Source: Rhodospirillales bacterium (lineage in GTDB: Bacteria; Pseudomonadota; Alphaproteobacteria; Acetobacterales; Acetobacteraceae). From it: DNA of 6,166 bases. Position 1 is the first letter of the stretch. Every line of letters starts with the position of its first letter. Positions 1 to 6,166 of the stretch are shown piece by piece. The notes beneath the pieces were generated by a model that searched no databases, was not told the origin of the DNA, and saw only the letters and a list, made by a program, of their open reading frames with translations. The position numbers were made by a program, and so were the translations under genes. The stretch covers positions 1-6,166 of the forward strand of contig JAGXAV010000142.1 in the NCBI GenBank assembly GCA_018971455.1, written 5' to 3'.

Positions 1-1
1 G

Positions 2-301
2 CACCACGACGTGCAGGGGCATTTCGGCGCCGGCACGGTGGTGCTGCGCAGTGCCGCCGCGGGCACCGGCATCATCGCCGGCGGCCCGATGCGCGCCGTG
101 TTCGAGACGCTGGGCATCGGCGATGTGGTGGCCAAGAGCATCGGCAGCCGCAACCCGCACAACATGGTCAAGGCGACGTTCGACGCGCTGGCGCGGTGCG
201 CCAGCCCGCGCTCGGTGGCGACCCGCCGCGGCAAGAAGGTGACCGACCTGCTCGGCAAGCGCGACCAGCCGGCAGCATCGCAGGAGACGGCCGATGCCTG
301 A
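2..301 (+). CDS. rpsE: 30S ribosomal protein S5, C-terminal part (5' end outside window)
   Basis: Small-subunit ribosomal protein S5, which takes part in decoding accuracy and in the mRNA entry region of the 30S subunit. The frame is open from the window edge (first full codon at 2), and 99 codons are visible before TGA at 299-301. The visible part is the second half of S5: [15 protein letters not shown], then the family's strongly conserved [18 protein letters not shown] block and the [21 protein letters not shown] block. These form the C-terminal ribosomal-S5-fold domain. The N-terminal double-stranded-RNA-binding-like domain lies upstream of the window. After the conserved core there is a lysine/arginine-rich tail ending in a short Ala/Glu-rich stretch. 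The stop overlaps the rpmD start by 8 bases, so translation of the two is probably coupled. Confidence 0.97.
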   Translation, partial: HHDVQGHFGAGTVVLRSAAAGTGIIAGGPMRAVFETLGIGDVVAKSIGSRNPHNMVKATFDALARCASPRSVATRRGKKVTDLLGKRDQPAASQETADA

Positions 302-494
302 GACAGACGCGAAGGGCCGCGTTCGGGTAACCCAGATCGCCTCCGTGGCCGGCCGCAAGCCGGGCCAGAAGGAGACGTTGATTGGGCTCGGCCTGAACAA
401 GATCCGCCGTATGCGCGAGCTCGAGGATACGCCCTCGGTGCGCGGCATGATCCGCAAGGTGGCCCATCTGGTGAAGGTGGAGGAGCTGTCCTGA
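294..494 (+). CDS. rpmD: 50S ribosomal protein L30
   Basis: Small large-subunit protein L30, 66 residues (the family is usually about 58-65). It packs on 23S rRNA and is often dispensable or missing in other phyla. The sequence shows the L30 pattern: a beta strand RVRVTQIAS, the basic turn [20 protein letters not shown] with the family-typical LGLNK-R core, and a C-terminal [16 protein letters not shown] strand/helix. The start ATG at 294 lies inside the end of rpsE (8-base overlap) and has a good ribosome-binding site, AGGAG at 282-286, with 7 bases between. The N-terminal extension MPETDAKG is slightly longer than in E. coli. Its position between rpsE and rplO is the universal spc-operon order. 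Confidence 0.96.
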   Translation: MPETDAKGRVRVTQIASVAGRKPGQKETLIGLGLNKIRRMRELEDTPSVRGMIRKVAHLVKVEELS

Positions 495-521
495 CGCAGG
501 TCGGGGCAGAGGGGAATGGCA

Positions 522-1010
522 ATGAAGCTCAATGATCTGCGCGACAATGACGGCTCGCGCCTGAAATCCAAGCGTCTCGGGCGCGGCATCGGCTCGGGAA
601 AGGGCAAGACCTCCGGCAAGGGCGTCAAGGGCCAGAAGGCGCGCGAAGGTGTTGCGCTGAATGGGTTCGAGGGCGGCCAGCTGCCGATCTATCGCCGGCT
701 GCCGAAGCGCGGCTTCACCAACATCTTCCGCAAGGAATATGCGCCGGTGAATCTGGGCGCGCTGGCCAAGGCGATCGAGGCCGGGCGGATCGACGCCGCC
801 CAGCCGATCACCGAGGACACGCTGCGCGAGGCCGGCCTGGTGCGCGGCGGCAAGGTGGCCGGCGTGCGGCTGCTCGCGACGGGCGAGCTGGCGCGCGCGG
901 TGACCATCACCGTCTCCGGCGCATCGGCGGCGGCGGTGGCCGCGATCGAGCAGGCGGGCGGCAGCGTGACGACGACGCAGGCCAAGCCCGAGGCCGCGCC
1001 GGCGGCCTGA
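522..1010 (+). CDS. rplO: 50S ribosomal protein L15
   Basis: Large-subunit protein L15, a late-assembly protein whose long basic N-terminal extension penetrates 23S rRNA. With the start used here it has 162 residues (E. coli 144). Visible features are the canonical opening [13 protein letters not shown], a Gly/Lys/Arg-rich extension with [18 protein letters not shown] at about residues 20-39, the [20 protein letters not shown] signature at about 49-67, and the globular C-terminal part with GVRLL-TGEL (about 115-123). It ends in an alanine-rich tail. Another ATG two codons upstream (516) is in frame, but AGAGGGG at 508-514 would leave only about one base before it against about 7 before ATG 522, and family members begin MKLNDL. 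I therefore prefer 522. A 106-base gap follows before secY. Confidence 0.95.
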   Translation: MKLNDLRDNDGSRLKSKRLGRGIGSGKGKTSGKGVKGQKAREGVALNGFEGGQLPIYRRLPKRGFTNIFRKEYAPVNLGALAKAIEAGRIDAAQPITEDTLREAGLVRGGKVAGVRLLATGELARAVTITVSGASAAAVAAIEQAGGSVTTTQAKPEAAPAA

Positions 1011-1064
1011 CGGACGTGATCCCCGCGCTTCCCCCGGGAGGTGCGGTGGCGTAGAACAGAGCTG

Positions 1065-1095
1065 GCGGCGCCCTCGGAATCTCCGTCGGCGCCGC
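1065..1095 (+). promoter_or_regulatory. Hairpin in the rplO-secY intergenic gap
   Basis: A perfect 8-bp inverted repeat, GCGGCGCC at 1065-1072 and GGCGCCGC at 1088-1095. An inner 4-bp stem (CGGA 1075-1078 with TCCG 1082-1085) leaves a 3-base loop, with a 2x2 internal loop between the stems. It ends 9 bases before the secY Shine-Dalgarno. No T-tract follows, so it is not a normal intrinsic terminator. It may adjust secY translation, mark an RNA processing site, or act as a pause. The structure is read directly from sequence; any function is inference. Confidence 0.5.
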
Positions 1096-1104
1096 TTGCA
1101 TGAG

Positions 1105-1109
1105 AAGGA
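1105..1109 (+). promoter_or_regulatory. Ribosome-binding site of secY (decides the start)
   Basis: AAGGA at 1105-1109 with 7 bases to ATG 1117. It supports 1117 over the in-frame TTG at 1096, which has no purine-rich site in front of it and forms part of the base of the upstream hairpin. Confidence 0.75.
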
Positions 1110-1116
1110 CAGCACG

Positions 1117-2459
<1,343 letters not shown>

Positions 2460-2463
<4 letters not shown>

Positions 2464-3164
2464 ATCTAGTCCTTCTAGGACCGCCAGGAGCCGGCAAGGG
2501 GACTCAAGCGAAGCGGCTGCAGGAGCGCTACGGCATCGTTCAGGTCTCGACCGGGGACATGCTGCGCGCCGAGGTGGCCGCGGGCAGCGCGATCGGCCGC
2601 GAGGCCAAGGCCGTGATGGAGGCGGGCCAGCTGGTGTCCGACGACATCCTGGTGCGCATCCTGGCGCAGCGCATCAGCAAGCCGGATTGCGCGCAGGGCT
2701 TCATCCTGGACGGCTTCCCGCGCACCGTGCCGCAGGCCCAGGCGCTGGACGCCATGCTCGCCGCCAAGGGGCTGCACCTCGACGCGGTGATCGAGCTGCG
2801 GGTGGATGACGCGGCACTGATAGAGCGCATCGCCGGCCGCTACACCTGCGCCAAATGCGGGGCAGGATACCATGACAGCTTCCATCGCCCGCGCGCCCAG
2901 GGCGTTTGCGACGTGTGCGGCAGCACGGAGTTCACCCGCCGGGCCGATGACCGGCGCGAGACGGTGACCGCCCGGCTCGAGGCCTATCACCGCCAGACGG
3001 CGCCGATCCTGCCGCATTATGCCGCGCAGGGGCGCCTCTACCAGGTGGACGGCATGGCCGATATCGACCAGGTGAGCGCGGAGCTGGTGGCCGTGCTCGA
3101 CAGGGTGCCCGGGGCGGCTGCCAGGGCGGCCGGAGATCACGAAAAGTTGATGTCGTCGCGTTGA
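2460..3164 (+). CDS. adk: Adenylate kinase, zinc-lid type
   Basis: Cytosolic adenylate kinase, interconverting ATP + AMP and 2 ADP to hold the adenylate energy charge. It has 234 residues (family usually 214-220). The P-loop GPPGAGKG is at residues 7-14. The AMP-binding part has STGDMLR (30-36) and the FILDGFPRT signature (81-89) with catalytic Arg88. The LID domain carries Cys130-X2-Cys133-X16-Cys150-X2-Cys153, a complete four-cysteine zinc site that E. coli Adk lacks. Further conserved arginines follow the LID ([10 protein letters not shown], 160-169, and R172). The protein must start at TTG 2460, because the conserved [10 protein letters not shown] begins there and there is no ATG; TTG overlaps the secY stop TGA. 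Beyond the normal end (about residue 215) is a tail of some 19 residues whose codons also carry the upstream part and -35 of the rpsM promoter. Position between secY and rpsM is typical for Alphaproteobacteria. Confidence 0.97.
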
Positions 3165-3188
3165 CTCTGCCGAAACCGCGGCTATAGT
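3161..3188 (+). promoter_or_regulatory. Sigma70-type promoter of the rpsM (alpha) operon
   Basis: TTGACT (-35, 3161-3166; 5 of 6 to consensus), a 16-base spacer, and TATAGT (-10, 3183-3188; 5 of 6). Transcription should start near 3194, with a GC-rich discriminator GCGCGACC at 3189-3196. The -35 contains the adk stop codon TGA (3162-3164). An A/T-richer stretch, GAAAAGTTGAT at 3141-3151, lies at the place expected for an upstream alpha-CTD contact. It is the strongest promoter-like sequence in the window and sits exactly where the alpha operon should begin. No terminator separates it from adk, so read-through from spc is also expected. Confidence 0.8.
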
Positions 3189-3193
3189 GCGCG

Positions 3194-3372
3194 ACCTTGT
3201 CGGGACCCCGCTCCGCGGGGCCTCGCGCATTGCTTTCCCACAGCCTCAGGGGTTCAACTTCGGAACCGCAGGCAATGAATAATCCCGATGCCGGCGGCAT
3301 CGGGAAGACCGGGAGCGATCCCGGCTTGGTGTCCGGTCAGGCGTCCGCCTGACGTTGAAGGAGTGAATGGGC
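3194..3372 (+). promoter_or_regulatory. Structured 5' leader of rpsM with several hairpins
   Basis: About 180 bases of untranslated leader between the predicted start of transcription and the rpsM start codon. No open frame here looks like a gene. Hairpins read from sequence are as follows. P1 is CCCCGC 3206-3211 with GCGGGG 3215-3220, extendable by GG 3203-3204 / CC 3221-3222 across a bulged A. P2, weak, is GGTTC 3251-3255 with GAACC 3263-3267. P3 is TCCCGATGCC 3283-3292 with GGCATCGGGA 3296-3305, a perfect 10-bp stem with loop GGC. P4 is CCGGGA 3309-3314 with TCCCGG 3319-3324, loop GCGA (GNRA). P5 is GTCAGGC 3336-3342 with GCCTGAC 3347-3353, loop GTCC. P5 ends 4 bases before the Shine-Dalgarno. 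None is followed by a T-run, so they are not intrinsic terminators. Such density in front of a ribosomal operon suggests an RNA regulatory element, possibly autogenous control. That function is inference; I recognise no known riboswitch or leader family. Confidence 0.6.
3358..3363 (+). promoter_or_regulatory. Ribosome-binding site of rpsM (decides the start)
   Basis: AAGGAG at 3358-3363. It lies 9 bases before GTG 3373 but only 3 bases before the in-frame ATG at 3367, so spacing favours GTG. Confidence 0.75.
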
Positions 3373-3750
3373 GTGGCGCGTATTGCCGGCGTGAATATCC
3401 CGACCAACAAGCGGGTGACTATCAGTCTGCGTTATATCTTCGGCATCGGTCCGGCGAAGGCGCAGGAGATCTGCACCAAGCTCGGCATCCCGGACGAGCG
3501 CCGGGTCAACCAGCTTTCCGACGAGGAAGTGCTGAAGATCCGCGAGATGGTCGATCGCGACTATCGCGTCGAGGGTGATCTGCGCCGCGAGGTGGCGATG
3601 AACATCAAGCGGCTGATGGACCTTGGCTGCTATCGCGGCCTGCGCCATCGCCGTGGCCTGCCCGTGCACGGCCAGCGCACGCACACCAACGCGCGCACCC
3701 GCAAGGGCAAGTCGGTCGCCATCGCCGGCAAGAAGAAAGTGACGAAGTAA
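3373..3750 (+). CDS. rpsM: 30S ribosomal protein S13
   Basis: Small-subunit head protein S13, which contacts the P-site tRNA and forms intersubunit bridges with L5 and 23S rRNA. It has 125 residues with the GTG start (E. coli 118). The sequence opens with the near-universal [10 protein letters not shown], followed by a helix-two turn-helix region with [13 protein letters not shown] (about 22-34). The basic C-terminal extension [25 protein letters not shown] (about 89-113) reaches towards the tRNAs. It ends with a lysine-rich tail. ATG 3367 two codons upstream would give MGVARIAG; the family opening and ribosome-binding-site spacing point to GTG 3373. It is the first gene of the alpha operon, behind its own promoter and structured leader. 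Confidence 0.96.
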   Translation: MARIAGVNIPTNKRVTISLRYIFGIGPAKAQEICTKLGIPDERRVNQLSDEEVLKIREMVDRDYRVEGDLRREVAMNIKRLMDLGCYRGLRHRRGLPVHGQRTHTNARTRKGKSVAIAGKKKVTK

Positions 3751-3779
3751 CCGTCTTCGCGTCGTCGCCTGCATATCGT

Positions 3780-3813
3780 CATGGCCGGGTTCCGGGACGC
3801 CGGGCCGGCCATG
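3780..3813 (+). promoter_or_regulatory. Strong hairpin between rpsM and rpsK
   Basis: Perfect 9-bp arms CATGGCCGG (3780-3788) and CCGGCCATG (3805-3813), with an inner stem CCGG 3792-3795 / CCGG 3800-3803 closing a GACG loop. It fills most of the 90-base gap and ends 14 bases before the rpsK ribosome-binding site (AGGA 3828-3831). No T-tract follows (CCACATACTTG), so full termination is unlikely. RNA processing, mRNA protection for the rpsM 3' end, or a protein-binding site are the reasonable options. Function is inference. Confidence 0.55.
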
Positions 3814-3840
3814 CCACATACTTGAACAGGACCAGATTCC

Positions 3841-4236
3841 ATGGCCAAGACCGCCACCGCCGCGCGCACCCGCAAGAAGGAGCGCAAGAACATCAGTTCC
3901 GGCGTAGCCCACGTGGCCGCGACCTTCAACAACACGATGATCACCATCACCGATGCGCAGGGCAACGCCATCGCCTGGTCGTCGGCCGGCAGCCAGGGCT
4001 TCAAGGGCAGCCGCAAATCCACCCCCTATGCCGCCCAGGTCGCCGCCGAGGATGCCGGCAAGAAGGCCCGTGAGCACGGCATGGAGACGCTGGAGATCGA
4101 GGTGAGCGGCCCCGGGTCGGGCCGCGAGAGCGCGCTGCGCGCGCTGCAGGCGGTCGGCTTCTCGATCACCACCATCCGCGACATGACGCCGGTTCCCCAT
4201 AATGGCTGCCGCCCGCGCAAGCGGCGGCGGGTGTGA
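3841..4236 (+). CDS. rpsK: 30S ribosomal protein S11
   Basis: Small-subunit platform protein S11, near the mRNA exit channel and the E site, partner of S18 and S6/S21. It has 131 residues (E. coli 129). Visible family features are the basic N-terminal arm [16 protein letters not shown], the [22 protein letters not shown] strand block (about 21-42), [20 protein letters not shown] (about 47-66), [14 protein letters not shown] (about 89-102), and the invariant C-terminal [19 protein letters not shown] 3841 has AGGA at 3828-3831 with 9 bases between. It follows rpsM after a 90-base gap holding a large hairpin, and rpoA begins 4 bases after its stop. rpsD, which lies here in E. coli, is absent. 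Confidence 0.97.
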   Translation: MAKTATAARTRKKERKNISSGVAHVAATFNNTMITITDAQGNAIAWSSAGSQGFKGSRKSTPYAAQVAAEDAGKKAREHGMETLEIEVSGPGSGRESALRALQAVGFSITTIRDMTPVPHNGCRPRKRRRV

Positions 4237-4240
4237 TCCC

Positions 4241-5272
4241 ATGCGATTGAACGCCGTCCTTCAAAAAAACTGGCAGGCCCTGATCAAGCCCGAGAAGCTC
4301 GATGTCGAGCCGGGTTCGGATCCGGCGCGCGTCGCCACCGTCATCGCCGAACCGCTGGAGCGCGGCTTCGGCATGACGCTGGGCAATGCGCTGCGCCGCA
4401 TCCTGCTCTCCTCGCTGCAGGGCGCCGCCGTGACCTCGGTGCAGATCGATGGCGTGCTGCATGAGTTCAGCAGCATTCCAGGCGTGCGCGAGGATGTGAC
4501 CGACATCGTGCTGAACGTGAAGCAGCTTGCCTTGCGCATGCACGGCGATGGCCCGAAGCGCATGACGCTGACGGCCACCGGCCCGGGCGAGGTCAAGGCC
4601 GGCGCGATCCAGACCGGGCACGACATCGAGGTGATGAACCCCGAGCTGGTGATCTGCACGCTCGATGACGGCATCAAGCTCGGCATGGAGTTCACGGTCG
4701 AGCAGGGGCGCGGCTACGAGCCGTCCAGCGCCAACCGGCCCGAGGATGCGCCGATCGGCCTGATCCCGGTCGATGCCATCTACTCGCCGGTGCGCCGCGT
4801 CTCCTACAAGGTCGAGCCGACCCGCGTCGGCCAGCGCACCGATTACGACAAGCTGCTGCTGACGCTGGAGACCAACGGCGCGGTGACGCCGGAGGACGCG
4901 GTGGCGCTGGCCGCGCGCATCCTGCAGGACCAGCTCTCGATGTTCATCAACTTCGACGAGCCCCAGCAGGCCCGCGCGGAGGAACCGCAGGACGACCTGC
5001 CGTTCAACCGCAATCTGTTGCGCAAGGTCGATGAACTCGAGCTGTCCGTCCGCAGCGCGAACTGCCTGAAGAACGACAACATCGTCTATATCGGTGACCT
5101 CGTTCAGAAGAGCGAGCAGGAGATGCTGCGCACGCCGAATTTCGGCCGCAAGTCGCTGAACGAGATCAAGGAGGTGCTGTCCTCCATGGGGCTCTCGCTC
5201 GGCATGACGGTGTTCGGCTGGCCGCCGGAGAATGTCGAGGATCTGGCCAAGCGGCTCGACGAGCCGTTCTGA
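4241..5272 (+). CDS. rpoA: DNA-directed RNA polymerase subunit alpha
   Basis: The alpha subunit, which dimerises to nucleate assembly of RNA polymerase and binds upstream DNA and activators. It has 343 residues (E. coli 329; alphaproteobacterial forms about 335-345). The N-terminal domain (about 1-240) shows QKNWQ-LIKP near the start, [24 protein letters not shown] (36-59) and DYDKLLL-LETNG (201-213). After a short acidic linker the C-terminal domain (about 255-325) shows [12 protein letters not shown] with Arg271 equivalent to the DNA-contacting Arg265 of E. coli, then [25 protein letters not shown] and GLSLGM. The [13 protein letters not shown] tail is typical of Alphaproteobacteria. ATG 4241 is chosen over ATG 4202, which lies inside rpsK and would add residues not seen in the family. 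It is 4 bases from the rpsK stop, so probably translationally coupled; no strong Shine-Dalgarno is present. A run of seven A lies at 4263-4269. Confidence 0.97.
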   Translation: MRLNAVLQKNWQALIKPEKLDVEPGSDPARVATVIAEPLERGFGMTLGNALRRILLSSLQGAAVTSVQIDGVLHEFSSIPGVREDVTDIVLNVKQLALRMHGDGPKRMTLTATGPGEVKAGAIQTGHDIEVMNPELVICTLDDGIKLGMEFTVEQGRGYEPSSANRPEDAPIGLIPVDAIYSPVRRVSYKVEPTRVGQRTDYDKLLLTLETNGAVTPEDAVALAARILQDQLSMFINFDEPQQARAEEPQDDLPFNRNLLRKVDELELSVRSANCLKNDNIVYIGDLVQKSEQEMLRTPNFGRKSLNEIKEVLSSMGLSLGMTVFGWPPENVEDLAKRLDEPF

Positions 5273-5299
5273 ACCGATCCGACCAGGGAGTTTGATTCG

Positions 5300-5722
5300 A
5301 TGCGTCATGGACTAGCCGGCCGCAAGCTCGGCGTCACCACCAGCCACCGCGCCGCCATGTTCCGCAACATGGCCCATGCGCTGCTCAAGCACGAGCAGAT
5401 CACCACCACGCTGCCGAAGGCCAAGGAATTGCGCCCGGTCGCCGAGAAGCTGATCACGCTCGGCAAGCGCGGCGGCCTGCATGCCCGCCGGCAGGCCTAC
5501 GCCCAGCTGCGCGACGATGTCATGGTCGCCAAGCTGTTCGGCGCCCTGGCCGAGCGCTATAGGGACCGCAAGGGCGGTTACACCCGCGTGCTGAAGGCCG
5601 GCATGCGCCAGGGCGACGCCGCGGACATGGCGGTGATCGAGCTGATCGACCGCGATCCCTCGGCCAAGGGGCTGGATAGCGGGCCCAAGCCGGAAGTGGC
5701 GGCCGATTCCGAAAGCGAATAA
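5300..5722 (+). CDS. rplQ: 50S ribosomal protein L17
   Basis: Large-subunit protein L17, located near the exit-tunnel surface. It has 140 residues (E. coli 127). It opens with the canonical [24 protein letters not shown], then [27 protein letters not shown] (about 29-55) and the conserved C-terminal [29 protein letters not shown] (about 86-114). The extra length is a Pro/Glu/Ser-rich acidic tail ending DSESE, as often found in alphaproteobacterial L17. ATG 5300 has AGGGAG at 5285-5290 with 9 bases between. It lies 27 bases after rpoA and is the last gene of the operon, with a terminator 28 bases beyond its stop. Confidence 0.97.
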   Translation: MRHGLAGRKLGVTTSHRAAMFRNMAHALLKHEQITTTLPKAKELRPVAEKLITLGKRGGLHARRQAYAQLRDDVMVAKLFGALAERYRDRKGGYTRVLKAGMRQGDAADMAVIELIDRDPSAKGLDSGPKPEVAADSESE

Positions 5723-5750
5723 GCCCGCCGCAATCGGTGCGCTGAGCATG

Positions 5751-5780
5751 GACCGGCCGCAAGGCCGGTCTTATGTTTTT
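5751..5780 (+). terminator. Intrinsic terminator of the alpha operon
   Basis: A perfect 8-bp GC-rich stem, GACCGGCC (5751-5758) and GGCCGGTC (5763-5770), closed by a GCAA tetraloop of the stable GNRA class. It is followed directly by the T-rich tract TTATGTTTTT (5771-5780). It lies 28 bases past the rplQ stop and 6 bases before the probable rarA ATG. Confidence 0.9.
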
Positions 5781-5786
5781 GATCCC

Positions 5787-6166
5787 ATGGCCAACCCTGC
5801 CGCCCCCGCCCCGCTGGCCGACCGTCTACGGCCGCGCGCACTGGACGAGGTGGTGGGCCAGGACCACCTGGTCGGGCCCACGGGCACGCTGACGCGCATG
5901 CTGGCGCGCGGCTCGCTCGCTTCCCTCATCCTCTGGGGCCCGCCCGGCGTCGGCAAGACCACGATCGCGCGCCTGCTCGCCGAGCGCGCCGGCCTGCATT
6001 TCGTGCAGCTCTCGGCGGTGTTCTCCGGCGTCGCCGATCTCAAGCGCGTCTTCGACGAGGCCCGCCGCCGCCGTGCCGAAGGCCAGGGGAGCCTGCTCTT
6101 CGTCGATGAGGTCCACCGCTTCAACCGCGCCCAGCAGGACGGTTTTCTGCCGGTCGTCGAGGACGG
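5787..6166 (+). CDS. rarA: Replication-associated recombination protein A, AAA+ ATPase (N-terminal part; 3' end outside window)
   Basis: RarA (MgsA) is a cytosolic AAA+ ATPase related to clamp-loader subunits and eukaryotic WRNIP1/Mgs1. It acts at stalled replication forks with SSB. 126 full codons are visible and the frame is still open at the window end. It shows [22 protein letters not shown] (residues 10-31), the Walker A motif GPPGVGKT at 51-58 preceded by SLILWG, the family-specific [15 protein letters not shown] (72-86), the Walker B LLFVDE (103-108) and [19 protein letters not shown] (109 to the end), all typical of RarA rather than of RuvB or DnaX. Sensor and C-terminal tetramerisation parts are outside. 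No Shine-Dalgarno precedes ATG 5787. An in-frame ATG at 5748 with no stop between would add 13 residues but reads through the terminator, so the start is uncertain. It is not part of the alpha operon. Confidence 0.92.
   Translation, partial: MANPAAPAPLADRLRPRALDEVVGQDHLVGPTGTLTRMLARGSLASLILWGPPGVGKTTIARLLAERAGLHFVQLSAVFSGVADLKRVFDEARRRRAEGQGSLLFVDEVHRFNRAQQDGFLPVVED

Noticed and set aside
1096..1116. TTG at 1096 as the secY start
   Set aside because: It lies at the foot of a hairpin without a ribosome-binding site; ATG 1117 has AAGGA at proper spacing and the usual alphaproteobacterial SecY opening.
3288..3578. A 96-codon plus-strand frame starting in the rpsM leader and running into rpsM in another frame
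   Set aside because: It overlaps the genuine S13 frame and has no recognisable protein; the leader is better explained by RNA hairpins.
3822..3840. TTGAAC at 3822-3827 as a -35 element for an internal rpsK promoter
   Set aside because: No -10-like hexamer at suitable distance; a start there would fall inside rpsK.
4202..4240. ATG at 4202 as the rpoA start
   Set aside because: It lies inside the conserved rpsK C-terminus, and the added Ala/Gly-rich residues are not part of RpoA.
4166..5308. A 380-codon minus-strand frame opposite rpoA
   Set aside because: Shadow of the conserved rpoA codons, low-complexity Ala/Arg/His/Leu sequence with no family resemblance. The similar minus-strand frames opposite adk (2475-3230) and rpsM-rpsK (3337-4242) are rejected for the same reason.

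Overview
The window is a high-GC (about two-thirds G+C by eye) stretch of the conserved late S10-spc-alpha ribosomal protein region of an alphaproteobacterium. The gene order is 3' end of rpsE, rpmD, rplO, secY, adk, rpsM, rpsK, rpoA, rplQ, then the 5' part of rarA on the far side of a terminator. Three features fit Alphaproteobacteria: adk sits between secY and rpsM where E. coli has rpmJ, rpsD is absent between rpsK and rpoA, and the RpoA and SecY ends have alphaproteobacterial wording (RpoA C-terminal [13 protein letters not shown], SecY N-terminal MASAAEQLAANLN). Base composition and wording suggest the Rhodospirillales/Acetobacteraceae side, but that finer placement is an inference.

Layout. 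Positions 2-2463 are the end of the spc operon: S5, L30, L15 and SecY, all on the + strand, with an 8-base rpsE/rpmD overlap and a hairpin-bearing gap of about 106 bases before secY. adk follows with a TTG start that overlaps the secY stop by 4 bases. A sigma70-type promoter (TTGACT, 16-base spacer, TATAGT) sits on the adk stop codon and opens a leader of about 180 bases holding at least four clear hairpins in front of rpsM. rpsM, rpsK, rpoA and rplQ then form the alpha operon. A second strong hairpin lies between rpsM and rpsK. The operon ends at 5751-5780 with a textbook intrinsic terminator (8-bp perfect stem, GCAA loop, T-tract). rarA starts 6 bases after the T-tract and runs off the window.

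The genes work together as the core growth machinery: small- and large-subunit ribosomal proteins, the SecYEG channel subunit, the adenylate-balancing kinase and the alpha subunit of RNA polymerase. The promoter's GC-rich discriminator fits growth-rate (stringent) control, which is an inference.

No unknown gene system is visible. The coding part is ordinary and highly conserved. The material worth a second look is non-coding: the multi-hairpin rpsM leader, the rpsM-rpsK and rplO-secY hairpins, and the compressed terminator/rarA junction. Several starts needed choosing: rplO at 522, secY at 1117, adk at TTG 2460, rpsM at GTG 3373 and rpoA at 4241. The rarA start is uncertain, 5787 or 5748.
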